The notes under the pieces: generated by a model
What the model was told of the DNA's origin: nothing
Seen by the model: only the letters and a program-made list of their open reading frames with translations
Database searches by the model: none
Shown: one piece after another, positions 16,729 to 24,529 of the stretch
How the letters are laid out: every line of letters begins with the position of its first letter
How positions within the stretch are numbered: position 1 is the first letter of the stretch
Program-made: the position numbers and the translations under genes
Source: Bacteroides sp.
Lineage (GTDB): Bacteria > Bacteroidota > Bacteroidia > Bacteroidales > Bacteroidaceae
Assembly: GCA_017472925.1 (NCBI GenBank)
Contig: JAFUNS010000007.1
Span: forward strand, 1 to 36,061
Direction of reading: 5' to 3'
Length of the DNA: 36,061 bases

Positions 16729-17245
16729 TGATTTTATTCAGTTGTTTTTGGATATTCTTTTCTACTCTCTCGGTGGTTTCGTGTAGGGTTCCCATTTGCT
16801 TCATCCCCTTGTTTAATGCTAGGGAGAACTGCGCCAATGCCTTTTGAGCTTCTACGTATGCTTCTTCGGGAGTGGCACAAGTATCTTTTCTCGCAGGGAT
16901 GGGTTCATAAAGATACCATCCGAAAGATACTACTATCAACATGCTGGCGGCAATGCTTCCTATCCATTGCAGATGTCGGATGCGGGTACCCCGCTGTATT
17001 TTCAAGGTACGTTGCTCTTGCGTTTCCCAAGTGTCTATGGCTTTCGATAGTCGTTCTTCCAATCCTTCAGGGATAGGCTCTTCATTCATGGATGCCTGCA
17101 ATTGTAGGAACATCTCCTTTTCTGCATGCAGATGGTCAGGCACTTCTTCCTCGATAAAGAAACGTTTCAGTTCCTTTTCTTCGGCTTCTGTAGTCTCGGC
17201 GTTGTAGTAACGCTCCAACAGTTGGTTCATTCTATCTACATTCAT
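16721..17245 (-). CDS. Putative membrane anti-sigma factor
   Basis: The 174-residue protein has a charged cytoplasmic part (about 1-93) starting MNVDRMNQLLERYYNAETTE, one transmembrane helix (about 94-113, WIGSIAASMLIVVSFGWYLY) and a roughly 60-residue periplasmic tail that looks helical. This layout, and the position directly after an ECF sigma gene with a 14-base overlap, indicate an anti-sigma factor. It lacks the His/Cys zinc motif of ZAS-type anti-sigmas. The call rests on context and topology, not on a conserved domain. Confidence 0.7.
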   Translation of the reverse strand: MNVDRMNQLLERYYNAETTEAEEKELKRFFIEEEVPDHLHAEKEMFLQLQASMNEEPIPEGLEERLSKAIDTWETQEQRTLKIQRGTRIRHLQWIGSIAASMLIVVSFGWYLYEPIPARKDTCATPEEAYVEAQKALAQFSLALNKGMKQMGTLHETTERVEKNIQKQLNKINE

Positions 17246-17750
17246 AGTTCCTCATTGCATTGAATTGTTCACGTATCTTTTTTCTTGTCCGGCTCAGTAG
17301 CACCCGGATGTTGACGGGCGATAGTCCGGTGGCTTGTTCTATCTCTTCCATGGAGCAATCGTTTACATCCCGCATCACGATGACTTGCCGTTGTTGGTGG
17401 GGGAGTGTGCTGATAATTCGTTTTACCTGATTCACCTCATCCTTCAGTTCCACTTCCCGCATCAGGCTATTCTCTCCTGCTATGTTCAGTTCCTCGGGTG
17501 GACGGTTGTCTTCTTCTATGTGCGAAGCCCTTAATGCATCCATGCAGAGGTTCTTGGTCAGTGTCACGCAGTACGCCTCCATGTTTTCGATGTTTGGCGG
17601 TAGTTCCTCCCGTTTCTTCCAGAGCTTCAGGTAAGTTTCCTGTACCATATCCTCGGCATCTTGGGCATTCCCCATAAGTCGGAAGGCCACCCGATAGAGC
17701 TTTGGGTGATAAGGCAGAAACCTCCGTTTAAAATCATTTGCGTCCATCAA
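17232..17750 (-). CDS. ECF-type RNA polymerase sigma factor
   Basis: This is an alternative sigma factor of the extracytoplasmic-function group, 172 residues. Region 2 is seen at about 20-65, with LMGNAQDAEDMVQETYLKLW (the DAED-V-ET signature). Region 4 is at about 110-160, with LPHQQRQVIVMRDVNDCSME and the helix-turn-helix EEIEQATGLSPVNIRVLLSR. It overlaps the upstream DUF4252 gene by 17 bases and the downstream putative anti-sigma by 14, so translation is probably coupled. A matching ECF-like promoter stands before the operon. Confidence 0.95.
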   Translation of the reverse strand: MMDANDFKRRFLPYHPKLYRVAFRLMGNAQDAEDMVQETYLKLWKKREELPPNIENMEAYCVTLTKNLCMDALRASHIEEDNRPPEELNIAGENSLMREVELKDEVNQVKRIISTLPHQQRQVIVMRDVNDCSMEEIEQATGLSPVNIRVLLSRTRKKIREQFNAMRNYECR

Positions 17751-18240
17751 TCATTATTTTGTCATCATTGATTATGGCCTGTATATCGTCCTTCTTGATG
17801 TTCCCTTTAATCATAACGAGGGCGCAATCGCCTTTCCCGGTGGTCATTACCAGTAGTTCGCGGACAGTGTCATCTTTCATCTTTGCAATGATCTTCACGT
17901 TCTCACCGTCTTCCTTCGCTTGCAACCAAGTTTCGTATCCGTACAGGTTCAGTTTGGCTACTTCCTTGGTAAAACGTTCCTTCACTTTCTCCGAACATTC
18001 TTCCAAGTCGAGTACCTTTACCGAATTGACTCCTTTGATAAGTGGGTTGCTCTTGTCGTCCTCGTCCATAAACAGGCGGGCAAACTTCATCAACAGAGGT
18101 GAAACACTGACGCTTTCCACGCCCTTTTCGTCTTTAAAGTAATTGTATAACGCATCCACGTTTTGGGCAACTCCCGTCTGGCAAGCCATGACTACGATAA
18201 AAGCAAGTATAATTTTCTTCATGATTCTTTTGTTTTTCAT
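17734..18240 (-). CDS. DUF4252 domain protein (first copy), exported
   Basis: The 168-residue protein has a signal peptide (cleavage probably after GVA, before QNVDALYNYF). DUF4252-like features follow: GVESVSVSPLLMKFARLFM, the VKVLDLEEC strand, GYETWLQAKEDGENVKIIAK and MIKGNIKKDDIQAII. It leads the four-gene operon DUF4252 - sigma - anti-sigma - DUF4252. A second ATG seven codons in (18222) would still leave an intact signal peptide. The placement of two exported paralogues around a sigma/anti-sigma pair suggests they act in the same envelope pathway. The function itself is unknown. Confidence 0.88.
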   Translation of the reverse strand: MKNKRIMKKIILAFIVVMACQTGVAQNVDALYNYFKDEKGVESVSVSPLLMKFARLFMDEDDKSNPLIKGVNSVKVLDLEECSEKVKERFTKEVAKLNLYGYETWLQAKEDGENVKIIAKMKDDTVRELLVMTTGKGDCALVMIKGNIKKDDIQAIINDDKIMIDGRK

Positions 18241-18280
18241 TGTTTATTTATCTTTTCTCCGAAGCGCTTTCAATGACAAA

Positions 18281-18307
18281 GACGGGAGCTCACCGGGATT
18301 TGTTACA
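18281..18307 (-). promoter_or_regulatory. ECF-type promoter candidate of the DUF4252/sigma operon
   Basis: Read on the minus strand, TGTAAC (18307-18302) is followed after exactly 17 bases by CGTC (18284-18281). TGTAAC-N17-CGTC resembles ECF promoters known from other bacteria, for example the Bacillus SigX type. It lies 41 bases before the first start codon, which would allow autoregulation. A housekeeping-type box, TATCTTTG (18313-18306), overlaps its -35 part. Confidence 0.5.
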
Positions 18308-18353
18308 AAGATAAGGAAGATTTTTAGTCTTGGTTTGGTGGAGTAGGAGAAAA

Positions 18354-18815
18354 CTAGATGTTTATACCATATTCATGCTTGATTTGATCCATCACAAAAG
18401 TACTTTCCAGTGAACCGAGATTTTCGATGGTTCCCAATACATTGAGCACGAATTCCTGATAATACTTCATGTTTGGGGCATGTATCTTTAATAGATAATC
18501 GAAACTACCCGAAATATTGTAGCATTCGGTTACTTCAGGAATATTTCTGATAATTTCAGTGAAATCTTGTGCTATTTCACGACTAAGTTTGCTCATCTTC
18601 ACATTGCAGAAGACAATGAAGCCTTGATTAAGCTTTTCGGCATCGAGTACAGCTATGTATTTCTTGATGTACCCATTGTTCTCTAATCGCTTTAGTCGCT
18701 CGAATACTGGGGTAGAAGAAAGGCTTACTCTTGATGCCAGTTCTTTGGTGGTAAGTCGGGCATTCTCTTGTAGGGTGCGGAGGATCTGCAAGTCCACTTT
18801 ATCCAATGTTTCCAT
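18354..18815 (-). CDS. Lrp/AsnC family transcriptional regulator
   Basis: This is a feast/famine-type regulator of amino-acid metabolism. The 153-residue product has the N-terminal winged helix-turn-helix (about 1-60; DLQILRTLQENARLTTKELA and SSTPVFERLKRLENNGYIKK). A C-terminal RAM ligand-binding/oligomerisation domain follows, with YNISGSFDYLLKIHAPNMK. It is divergent from an O-acetylhomoserine sulfhydrylase gene, so regulation of that gene and of itself is likely but inferred. Its own -7 box is at 18884-18891. Confidence 0.95.
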   Translation of the reverse strand: METLDKVDLQILRTLQENARLTTKELASRVSLSSTPVFERLKRLENNGYIKKYIAVLDAEKLNQGFIVFCNVKMSKLSREIAQDFTEIIRNIPEVTECYNISGSFDYLLKIHAPNMKYYQEFVLNVLGTIENLGSLESTFVMDQIKHEYGINI

Positions 18816-18883
18816 AAAGAAAAATATTCTGCCAAAGGCGTTATTTACTTTTTGATTTTTATCAATTGTTCTGTTTGTGGGTG

Positions 18884-18891
18884 CAAAAATA
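18884..18891 (-). promoter_or_regulatory. -7 box of the Lrp-family gene
   Basis: On the minus strand TATTTTTG matches TAnnTTTG, giving a leader of about 60 bases before the start codon at 18815. No TTTG is evident at -33. Confidence 0.5.
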
Positions 18892-18919
18892 GTGATATTT
18901 TCTAATTTTTAATCGAATG

Positions 18920-18950
18920 TTGTGTGAAAAGTCTACTTGTAATACCTTTG
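18920..18950 (+). promoter_or_regulatory. Promoter of the first O-acetylhomoserine sulfhydrylase gene
   Basis: TACCTTTG (18943-18950) matches the -7 consensus. A TTG at 18920-18922 lies 20 bases upstream as a partial -33 element. The start codon is 43 bases downstream. The divergent Lrp-family promoter is about 50 bases away. Confidence 0.6.
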
Positions 18951-18993
18951 TGCCGAAGAAAAGGACAAAACAATAACTTAAAAATGGGAAATT

Positions 18994-20283
18994 ATGGAAA
19001 GAACAAAACTTCATTTTGAGACATTACAATTACATGTTGGACAAGAACAACCAGACCCGGCAACCGATGCTCGTGCAGTACCTATTTATCAGACAACTTC
19101 GTATGTCTTTCGTAATTCACAACATGCGGCCGACCGTTTCGGCCTTCGCGATGCAGGGAACATCTATGGCCGTCTGACCAATTCCACTCAAGGTGTGTTC
19201 GAAGAACGTGTTGCAGCCCTTGAAGGCGGTGTTGCCGGATTGGCGGTAGCTTCGGGGGCGGCAGCCATTACGTATGCCTTACAGAATATCCTTCAAGCAG
19301 GCGACCACGTGGTAGCTGCCGACAATCTGTATGGAGGTTCGTACAACCTGATCACTCATACACTTTCTACTCAGGGTATTACTAATACCATTGTCAAGGT
19401 CAATGACCTCAAAGCTTTGGAAGCAGCTATTCAGCCTAATACCAAAGTGGTGTTTGTTGAAACATTCGGTAATCCGAATTCAGATGTGTTGAATCTGGAA
19501 GGTGTATCGGAAGTTGCTCATCGGTATGGTATTCCTGTCATTGTGGATAATACTTTTGCTACTCCGTTCCTGTTTCGTCCGCTAGAACATGGTGCCGATA
19601 TAGTAGTACACTCCGCTACCAAGTTCATTGGTGGACATGGTACTTCGTTGGGTGGTGTCATTGTGGATGGAGGTAAGTTTGATTGGAAAGCCTATCCCGA
19701 TAAGTTCCCTACTTTGGCGAAACCAGATCTAAGTTATCATGGCGCAATCTTTGCCGATGTAGCAGGTTCGGCTGCTTTTGTAACTCGTATTCGTGCGGTC
19801 ATTCTTCGCGATACCGGTGCTACCCTGTCTCCATTTAACGCATTCATCTTATTGCAAGGTTTGGAAACACTTTCGCTTCGTGTAGAGCGTCATGTGAAAA
19901 ATGCATTGACAGTAGTAAGTTTCTTGAATAATCATCCCAAGGTGTTGAAGGTGAACCATCCTTCTTTGTCTGGGCATCCCGACCATGCGCTTTATCGGCA
20001 ATACTTCCCCAATGGAGCTGGCAGTATCTTTACCTTTGAAATAAAGGGTGGGCAGGAGGCAGCCTGGAAATTTATCGATTCACTCGAGATCTTTTCACTC
20101 TTGGCCAATGTGGCGGATGTGAAGAGTCTGGTTATTCATCCCTATACTACTACCCATTCACAACTTTCGCCCGAGGAGTTGGAAGCCCAGCACATCACGC
20201 CTTCTACCATCCGTTTGTCGATAGGTACAGAGCATATCAATGATTTGTTGGCCGATATCAGTCAGGCATTGGATAAGATTTAA
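18994..20283 (+). CDS. O-acetylhomoserine sulfhydrylase (PLP-dependent)
   Basis: This is a Cys/Met-metabolism PLP enzyme of the O-acetylhomoserine (thiol)-lyase type, making homocysteine (or methionine with methanethiol) from O-acetylhomoserine. The 429 residues fit this long-form group. Motifs: [52 protein letters not shown], and the PLP lysine in [12 protein letters not shown] (Lys210). The start has a good upstream promoter. A paralogue of identical length is encoded at 27099-28388. The substrate is inferred from the family, since related gamma-synthases and lyases cannot be fully excluded. Confidence 0.92.
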   Translation: MERTKLHFETLQLHVGQEQPDPATDARAVPIYQTTSYVFRNSQHAADRFGLRDAGNIYGRLTNSTQGVFEERVAALEGGVAGLAVASGAAAITYALQNILQAGDHVVAADNLYGGSYNLITHTLSTQGITNTIVKVNDLKALEAAIQPNTKVVFVETFGNPNSDVLNLEGVSEVAHRYGIPVIVDNTFATPFLFRPLEHGADIVVHSATKFIGGHGTSLGGVIVDGGKFDWKAYPDKFPTLAKPDLSYHGAIFADVAGSAAFVTRIRAVILRDTGATLSPFNAFILLQGLETLSLRVERHVKNALTVVSFLNNHPKVLKVNHPSLSGHPDHALYRQYFPNGAGSIFTFEIKGGQEAAWKFIDSLEIFSLLANVADVKSLVIHPYTTTHSQLSPEELEAQHITPSTIRLSIGTEHINDLLADISQALDKI

Positions 20284-20407
20284 TATAGGTATAGGTGAAA
20301 AGATTGTTCAGGATAAATATTACTAAACTTTTCAAGCTATGAAAATAGGCGATTGCAGCTATCGGAACATTCATTAGCAAAGGGGGAATCACATTTTTCA
20401 GAAGTGG

Positions 20408-20415
20408 TACCTTTG
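20408..20415 (+). promoter_or_regulatory. -7 box before the small membrane protein/ThrE operon
   Basis: TACCTTTG is a full TAnnTTTG match, 31 bases before the ATG at 20447. A clear -33 TTTG is not visible. Confidence 0.55.
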
Positions 20416-20446
20416 CCGCAGATTTAATAACAATGATATAATAGTT

Positions 20447-20647
20447 ATGACACATTCAATGATTGTATGGAGCTGTATTATTACAATAATAGTATTGGCT
20501 TTTGTTTTTAGAGTAGTAGAAAAATGTTATCTTGCAAAGGATTCCCGAAAGAAACATATTCACTTGATAGAAATGAGTAAGGAAGAAGAAATGTTTTTTT
20601 GTCCAGGCGATGAAAATATCGAGGTGAAAGATGATTCAGAAAACTAA
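20447..20647 (+). CDS. Small single-pass membrane protein, 66 aa
   Basis: I do not recognise a family. Residues about 5-24 (MIVWSCIITIIVLAFVFRVV) form one transmembrane helix. A short basic stretch and an acidic, Cys-containing tail (KEEEMFFCPGDENIEVKDD) follow. A second in-frame ATG at 20459 is possible. It has a promoter box upstream, and its last 17 bases overlap the start of the ThrE-type gene, so the two are probably coupled. A role as an accessory subunit of that exporter is only a guess. Confidence 0.6.
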   Translation: MTHSMIVWSCIITIIVLAFVFRVVEKCYLAKDSRKKHIHLIEMSKEEEMFFCPGDENIEVKDDSEN

Positions 20648-21416
20648 ATTACCAACTGATATTCAGTATATTTGTCTGTTCTTTTCTGAATATGTAACGT
20701 GGTTGATGAGTAGTGGAGCAACCTGTATACGTATTGAGAAGAATGTAGCCAGAATAGCCGAAGCTTGGAATGTAGATGTCCGTATGACCATCATGCCGTC
20801 GCACATCATGCTATGTGTGTGGAATGAGAAGAAGACTACATCCTATAGCAATATCTGCCGGGCTTGCTTCAATCAAAACAATTTTTATGTCAATGCTCTA
20901 TTGAGTAAACTAAGTTGGGAGATTGCAGATGGAAAAATCGATTTTCAGGAAAGTAATGATAGACTAAAAAGAATTATACAGACTCCTTCTCTTAACCGGT
21001 GGACGGTTTTATTACTTGTCTCCTTTGCCAATGCAGCCTTTTGTGGATTGTTCAAAGGTGATATGATATCCATGTTACTGGTTTTTGTAGCTACTATGGT
21101 TGGATTTAAATTGAAACAGGACATGCAAGAAGATAAGGCGGATATCCGCTTTATCTTCTTATGTTGTGCGTTCGTTTCTTCGGTCATTGCATCCGGAAGT
21201 TATGTGTTCGGTTGGGGAGATACTCCCGACATCGCTTTAGGTACGAGTGTCCTTTACTTGATTCCGGGCATACCTTATATCAATGCCGTAAGCGATATGT
21301 TGGACGGACATTATGTTTGTTCCTTTAGCCGAATTATGAATGCAGCTATACTCACCTTTTGCCTGTCAGCTGGATTATACGGAGGATTATTAGTCATGAA
21401 TATTCATTGGTTCTAA
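20631..21416 (+). CDS. ThrE/YjjP-type exporter subunit, large part
   Basis: This is the N-terminal-half homologue of the threonine/serine exporter family (DUF1212, as E. coli YjjP). The 261-residue product has a soluble first part (about 1-115), including the conserved GATCIRIEKNVARIAEAWNV and VDVRMTIMPSHIMLCV, then about five transmembrane helices from WTVLLLVSFANAAFCGLFKG. YLIPGIPYINAVSDMLDGHY is the family's signature loop. It pairs with the short subunit 14 bases downstream. The substrate could be threonine, serine or a dicarboxylate, because E. coli YjjPB has been linked to succinate export. Confidence 0.87.
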   Translation: MIQKTKLPTDIQYICLFFSEYVTWLMSSGATCIRIEKNVARIAEAWNVDVRMTIMPSHIMLCVWNEKKTTSYSNICRACFNQNNFYVNALLSKLSWEIADGKIDFQESNDRLKRIIQTPSLNRWTVLLLVSFANAAFCGLFKGDMISMLLVFVATMVGFKLKQDMQEDKADIRFIFLCCAFVSSVIASGSYVFGWGDTPDIALGTSVLYLIPGIPYINAVSDMLDGHYVCSFSRIMNAAILTFCLSAGLYGGLLVMNIHWF

Positions 21417-21430
21417 CAAAAAGAATAACC

Positions 21431-21913
21431 ATGACTACTCTTTATTTGATACAAGATGGTGTGTTGGCGGCTATTGCTGCTATTGGGTTTGCCGCTATCA
21501 GTCATCCACCACGTTCTGTATATGTATGTTGTTCATTGACCGCCGCTATCGGACATGCTTGCCGTTATTTGCTGATGAATAATTCAATATATGCCATGCA
21601 CATTATTCCTGCCAGTGGATTGGCGGCATTTCTCATTGGGACACTTGCCGTGTTCATTGCTCCTCGCATCAAATGTCCGGCGGAGGCTTGTTTCTCGCCA
21701 GCCTTGCTTCCGATGATTCCCGGTATGTATGCCTATCGGAGTTTCAAGGCTTTATTGCTTTGTCTATTTCAGAAAGAAGATATGTATGGACATTACCTTT
21801 ATTTGTTGGTCAATAACGGACTGAATGCAGCATTCATCGTTTTGGCATTGGTTGTCGGAGCTACTTTGCCTATTTTCTTATTCAAAAAGATTTCATTCCA
21901 AGCTACCCGATAA
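21431..21913 (+). CDS. ThrE/YjjB-type exporter subunit, small part
   Basis: This is the companion membrane subunit (DUF3815/ThrE_2, as E. coli YjjB). The 160 residues form about four or five hydrophobic helices and hold the signature PALLPMIPGMYAYRSFKALL. The start at 21431 is chosen over 21359 because the longer frame overlaps the upstream gene by 58 bases and the extra residues are not hydrophobic. Together with the preceding gene it reconstitutes a split ThrE exporter. Confidence 0.87.
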   Translation: MTTLYLIQDGVLAAIAAIGFAAISHPPRSVYVCCSLTAAIGHACRYLLMNNSIYAMHIIPASGLAAFLIGTLAVFIAPRIKCPAEACFSPALLPMIPGMYAYRSFKALLLCLFQKEDMYGHYLYLLVNNGLNAAFIVLALVVGATLPIFLFKKISFQATR

Positions 21914-21925
21914 ATTCTGAATCAT

Positions 21926-21933
21926 TAACTTTG
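21926..21933 (+). promoter_or_regulatory. -7 box of the LysR-family gene
   Basis: TAACTTTG matches TAnnTTTG, 23 bases before the ATG at 21957. No -33 TTTG is seen. Confidence 0.5.
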
Positions 21934-21956
21934 CACTCATTAATAGATAGCTCATT

Positions 21957-22865
21957 ATGGAACTCAGACAATTGAATAGTTTTGTAAAGGTGGCCGAACT
22001 GTTGAATTTTTCAGCGGCCGCCAAAGCATTGTGTATTACCCAGAGTACATTGTCACAACAAATCCAGCAATTGGAACAAGAACTGGATGTTCAACTACTC
22101 CAACGTAATAGTCATTCCGTCAGTCTGACAGAATCGGGAGAAGAATTGTTGCCATTGGCGCATCAGACCCTTTACGATGCCGGTGTGTGCAAATCACGGA
22201 TGAACGACCTGAAAGCTTTGTTGGCCGGCACCTTGAATATTGGTGCAACACATACGTTCAGTCCTATATTGACAGAAACATTGTTGGACTTCATGAAACT
22301 GTATCCGAAAGTGAAACTTAACATTCATTATAAATCGATGGAAGAACTGATGGATATGTTGAAAAAGAATGAAGTGGATTTCGTTTTGGCATTTAAACCA
22401 AGTAGAAGATATGAAGGAGTAGAATCACATATTCTTTTCAACAATCATTTGGCTGCCATTGTCAACAACCATCATCCTTTAGCTAAAAATGAAACTGTGA
22501 CTTTATCCGAAATCGGGAAATATGACATAGCATTACCTGCCAAAGGGCTACAGGCACGAAATGCCTTTGAACAGGTCATATCTCATTATTCTCCTCAGTT
22601 TCGTGTCCGTTTGGAATTGAACGAGGTGCATATCTTGTTGAAGCTTATCAAGCAAAGCGACTTGGTGACCATTCTATCCGAAGCAACAATACATGACGAA
22701 CATGGAGTCAAGGCCATTCCAATCGATGCTCCGGAAAGTGGAATGGAGGGATGTGTTCATTTGTTAAAAAACAATTATCGAAAACGTTCGGCTTTAGAAT
22801 TCATCCGGTTGTTGAGTGAGTCAAATGCAATCCGTGAGCGAATCCGTGACTGGTTAGCAACATGA
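21957..22865 (+). CDS. LysR-type transcriptional regulator
   Basis: The 302-residue protein has the N-terminal winged helix-turn-helix (about 1-60; MELRQLNSFVKVAELLNFSA, then ITQSTLSQQIQQLEQEL). A periplasmic-binding-protein-like effector domain follows from about residue 88 (LAGTLNIGATHTFSPILTET). The pattern resembles the CynR/CysL group more than CbbR or OxyR. The target is not obvious: no divergent gene is present, and the neighbours are the exporter upstream and the convergent trpB downstream. Confidence 0.93.
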   Translation: MELRQLNSFVKVAELLNFSAAAKALCITQSTLSQQIQQLEQELDVQLLQRNSHSVSLTESGEELLPLAHQTLYDAGVCKSRMNDLKALLAGTLNIGATHTFSPILTETLLDFMKLYPKVKLNIHYKSMEELMDMLKKNEVDFVLAFKPSRRYEGVESHILFNNHLAAIVNNHHPLAKNETVTLSEIGKYDIALPAKGLQARNAFEQVISHYSPQFRVRLELNEVHILLKLIKQSDLVTILSEATIHDEHGVKAIPIDAPESGMEGCVHLLKNNYRKRSALEFIRLLSESNAIRERIRDWLAT

Positions 22866-22913
22866 AGCCTGTAGCAGTTATGCTATTATGTGTGTTGTAG
22901 TAGTGGCAATTAT

Positions 22914-22952
22914 ATGATGCAAAGACGACAAATGCTTTCGTCTTTGCATCAT
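22914..22952. terminator. Stem-loop between convergent LysR gene and trpB
   Basis: ATGATGCAAAGACGA (22914-22928) and TCGTCTTTGCATCAT (22938-22952) form a perfect 15-bp stem with a 9-base loop. The downstream sequence on + is only moderately T-rich (GATTCTATTTCTC). A bidirectional terminator is the likely role. Confidence 0.7.
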
Positions 22953-22966
22953 GATTCTATTTCTCT

Positions 22967-24148
22967 TCACTTACCGTAATTGAGGTAAGTTTCGATGTCC
23001 TTGTCTCCTCTACCCGATACGGTCAAGACTACTATATCGGTAGGATGGAAGTCCATCTTTTCCAATGCTCCTAAAGCATGCGAACTTTCAAGGGCAGGAA
23101 TGATGCCTTCCAATCGCGTCAACAAGCGGGCTGCCCGGATGGCTTCATCGTCATTGATGGCAAAGACACTGGCACGTTTTTGTTGGGTGAGATGAGCATA
23201 CAGAGGACCTACACCTGGATAGTCCAATCCCGGTGAAATGGAATAGGCTTCTTCGGGTTCTCCCTTTTCGTTCTGGATAATCAAGGTTTTCGCACCATGC
23301 AGAATACCGGTCTTGCCCAAAAGCATGGTAGCTGCTGTTTGATTGGTTTCGAGTCCTTTACCTCCGCCTTCAGCCAACACAATCTTTACGCGTTCATCAT
23401 CCAGGTAATGATAGATGGTACCTGCAGCATTGCTACCTCCGCCCACACAAGCTATCAGATAATCGGGGTAGTCCCTTCCTTCTTGTTCCATAAGTTGTTT
23501 ACGGATTTCTTCGCTGATGACGGACTGTAGCCGGGCTACCATATCCGGATATGGATGAGGACCTACAGCTGAACCAATCAGATAGTAAGCATCTTCGGCA
23601 TGAGAACACCAGTATTGCAAAGCTTCGTTCACGGCATCGTTCAACGTCATGGTACCTGATGTAGCAGGAACGACTTCAGCTCCCAGCATCTTCATCTTTT
23701 CCACATTCACCCGTTGACGTTCCATGTCCGTCTTTCCCATGAAGATGGTACATTTCATATCCATCAGGGCACAGACGGTAGCTGTAGCCACTCCATGTTG
23801 ACCGGCTCCTGTCTCAGCGATGATGTGTTTCTTTCCCATTCGTTTGGCCAATAAGGCTTGTCCGATGGCATTGTTGATTTTGTGTGCTCCGGTATGATTC
23901 AAGTCTTCACGTTTCAGATAAATCTTGCAACCATACTTTTCACTCAATCGGTGAGCCAAATAGAGAGGTGAAGGACGACCTACATAGTCTCGGAGCAACT
24001 GATGGAACTCACGTTGGAAACTTTCGTCCTCCAGTACTTGAAGATAGGTGTTCCGTAGTTCGTCGATACGTGGTTTCAAAACTTCGGGGATGTAGGCACC
24101 GCCAAACTCTCCGTAATAACCTTCCTGGTTTACTTGATACTTTTTCAT
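22967..24148 (-). CDS. trpB: Tryptophan synthase beta chain
   Basis: TrpB condenses indole with serine to give tryptophan. The 393-residue product has GEFGGAYIPEVLKP at the start, the PLP lysine in LKREDLNHTGAHKINNAIGQ (Lys90), ETGAGQHGVATATV, the phosphate loop CVGGGSNAAG (236-240 GGGSN), and the C-terminal SGRGDKD. It is of the canonical TrpB1 kind. Unusually it stands alone. The neighbour downstream is a convergent LysR gene and no trpA, trpE or other trp gene follows. A Trp-rich leader peptide and a terminator precede it. Confidence 0.97.
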   Translation of the reverse strand: MKKYQVNQEGYYGEFGGAYIPEVLKPRIDELRNTYLQVLEDESFQREFHQLLRDYVGRPSPLYLAHRLSEKYGCKIYLKREDLNHTGAHKINNAIGQALLAKRMGKKHIIAETGAGQHGVATATVCALMDMKCTIFMGKTDMERQRVNVEKMKMLGAEVVPATSGTMTLNDAVNEALQYWCSHAEDAYYLIGSAVGPHPYPDMVARLQSVISEEIRKQLMEQEGRDYPDYLIACVGGGSNAAGTIYHYLDDERVKIVLAEGGGKGLETNQTAATMLLGKTGILHGAKTLIIQNEKGEPEEAYSISPGLDYPGVGPLYAHLTQQKRASVFAINDDEAIRAARLLTRLEGIIPALESSHALGALEKMDFHPTDIVVLTVSGRGDKDIETYLNYGK

Positions 24149-24187
24149 AATTGATGATAATTAAAGGGTTAATAACTGGATAAAACA

Positions 24188-24221
24188 AAGAAGGCCCGTC
24201 GTAAGTACGACAGGCCTTCTT
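24188..24221 (-). terminator. Attenuator terminator of trpB
   Basis: On the minus strand AAGAAGGCC plus GTCGTA pair with TACGAC plus GGCCTTCTT, a stem of about 16 bp with one GU pair and a 2-base loop, followed by TTTGTTTTAT. It lies between the leader peptide and the trpB start, 40 bases before the latter. CTTACGAC within it is complementary to GTCGTAAG of the leader (24292-24285), which offers an alternative pairing that would break the terminator. Confidence 0.88.
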
Positions 24222-24257
24222 GTGCTTCCTTCTATTTATATAAAAGTATATTTACGG

Positions 24258-24344
24258 TTAAATAAATACATACGGCTTGTTTCCCTTACGACTTCTGGAG
24301 TTGTAAGAGCGCCACCAACATGTATTTACTATTGTCCTTTTCAT
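24258..24344 (-). CDS. trpL: trp leader peptide with tandem Trp codons
   Basis: A 28-residue frame starts at 24344 with MKRTIVNTCWWRSYNSRSRK and ends in TAA at 24258. Two adjacent TGG codons (24317-24312) are the sensor. Directly after them CTTACAACT (24307-24299) can pair with AGTCGTAAG (24293-24285), with one mismatch, forming the 1:2 hairpin of classical attenuation. A ribosome waiting at the Trp codons would cover the first arm and free the second to pair with the terminator. A 'Bacteroid-trp' RNA motif of this kind is described upstream of trp genes in Bacteroides. Confidence 0.85.
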   Translation of the reverse strand: MKRTIVNTCWWRSYNSRSRKGNKPYVFI

Positions 24345-24368
24345 TGTCTTTTTTTCTTATTTCAACGG

Positions 24369-24399
24369 CAAAAGTATGTATTTTGTTTGAAAAACCAAA
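24369..24399 (-). promoter_or_regulatory. Promoter of the trp leader/trpB transcript
   Basis: On the minus strand TTTG (24399-24396), exactly 19 bases, then TACTTTTG (24376-24369) give a perfect Bacteroidetes housekeeping promoter. The leader ATG follows 24 bases downstream. Confidence 0.85.
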
Positions 24400-24529
24400 G
24401 TAATTTCTAACTTTTTTTGAAAAAAGTAAAGGGGAAAGTGTCTAAACGTACGTTTGATAATGAGGTAAAAGAAGGTTTATAAGCCTTCTGATAGGCATAA
24501 ATAAGGCAAAATAACATCATATATATTAC

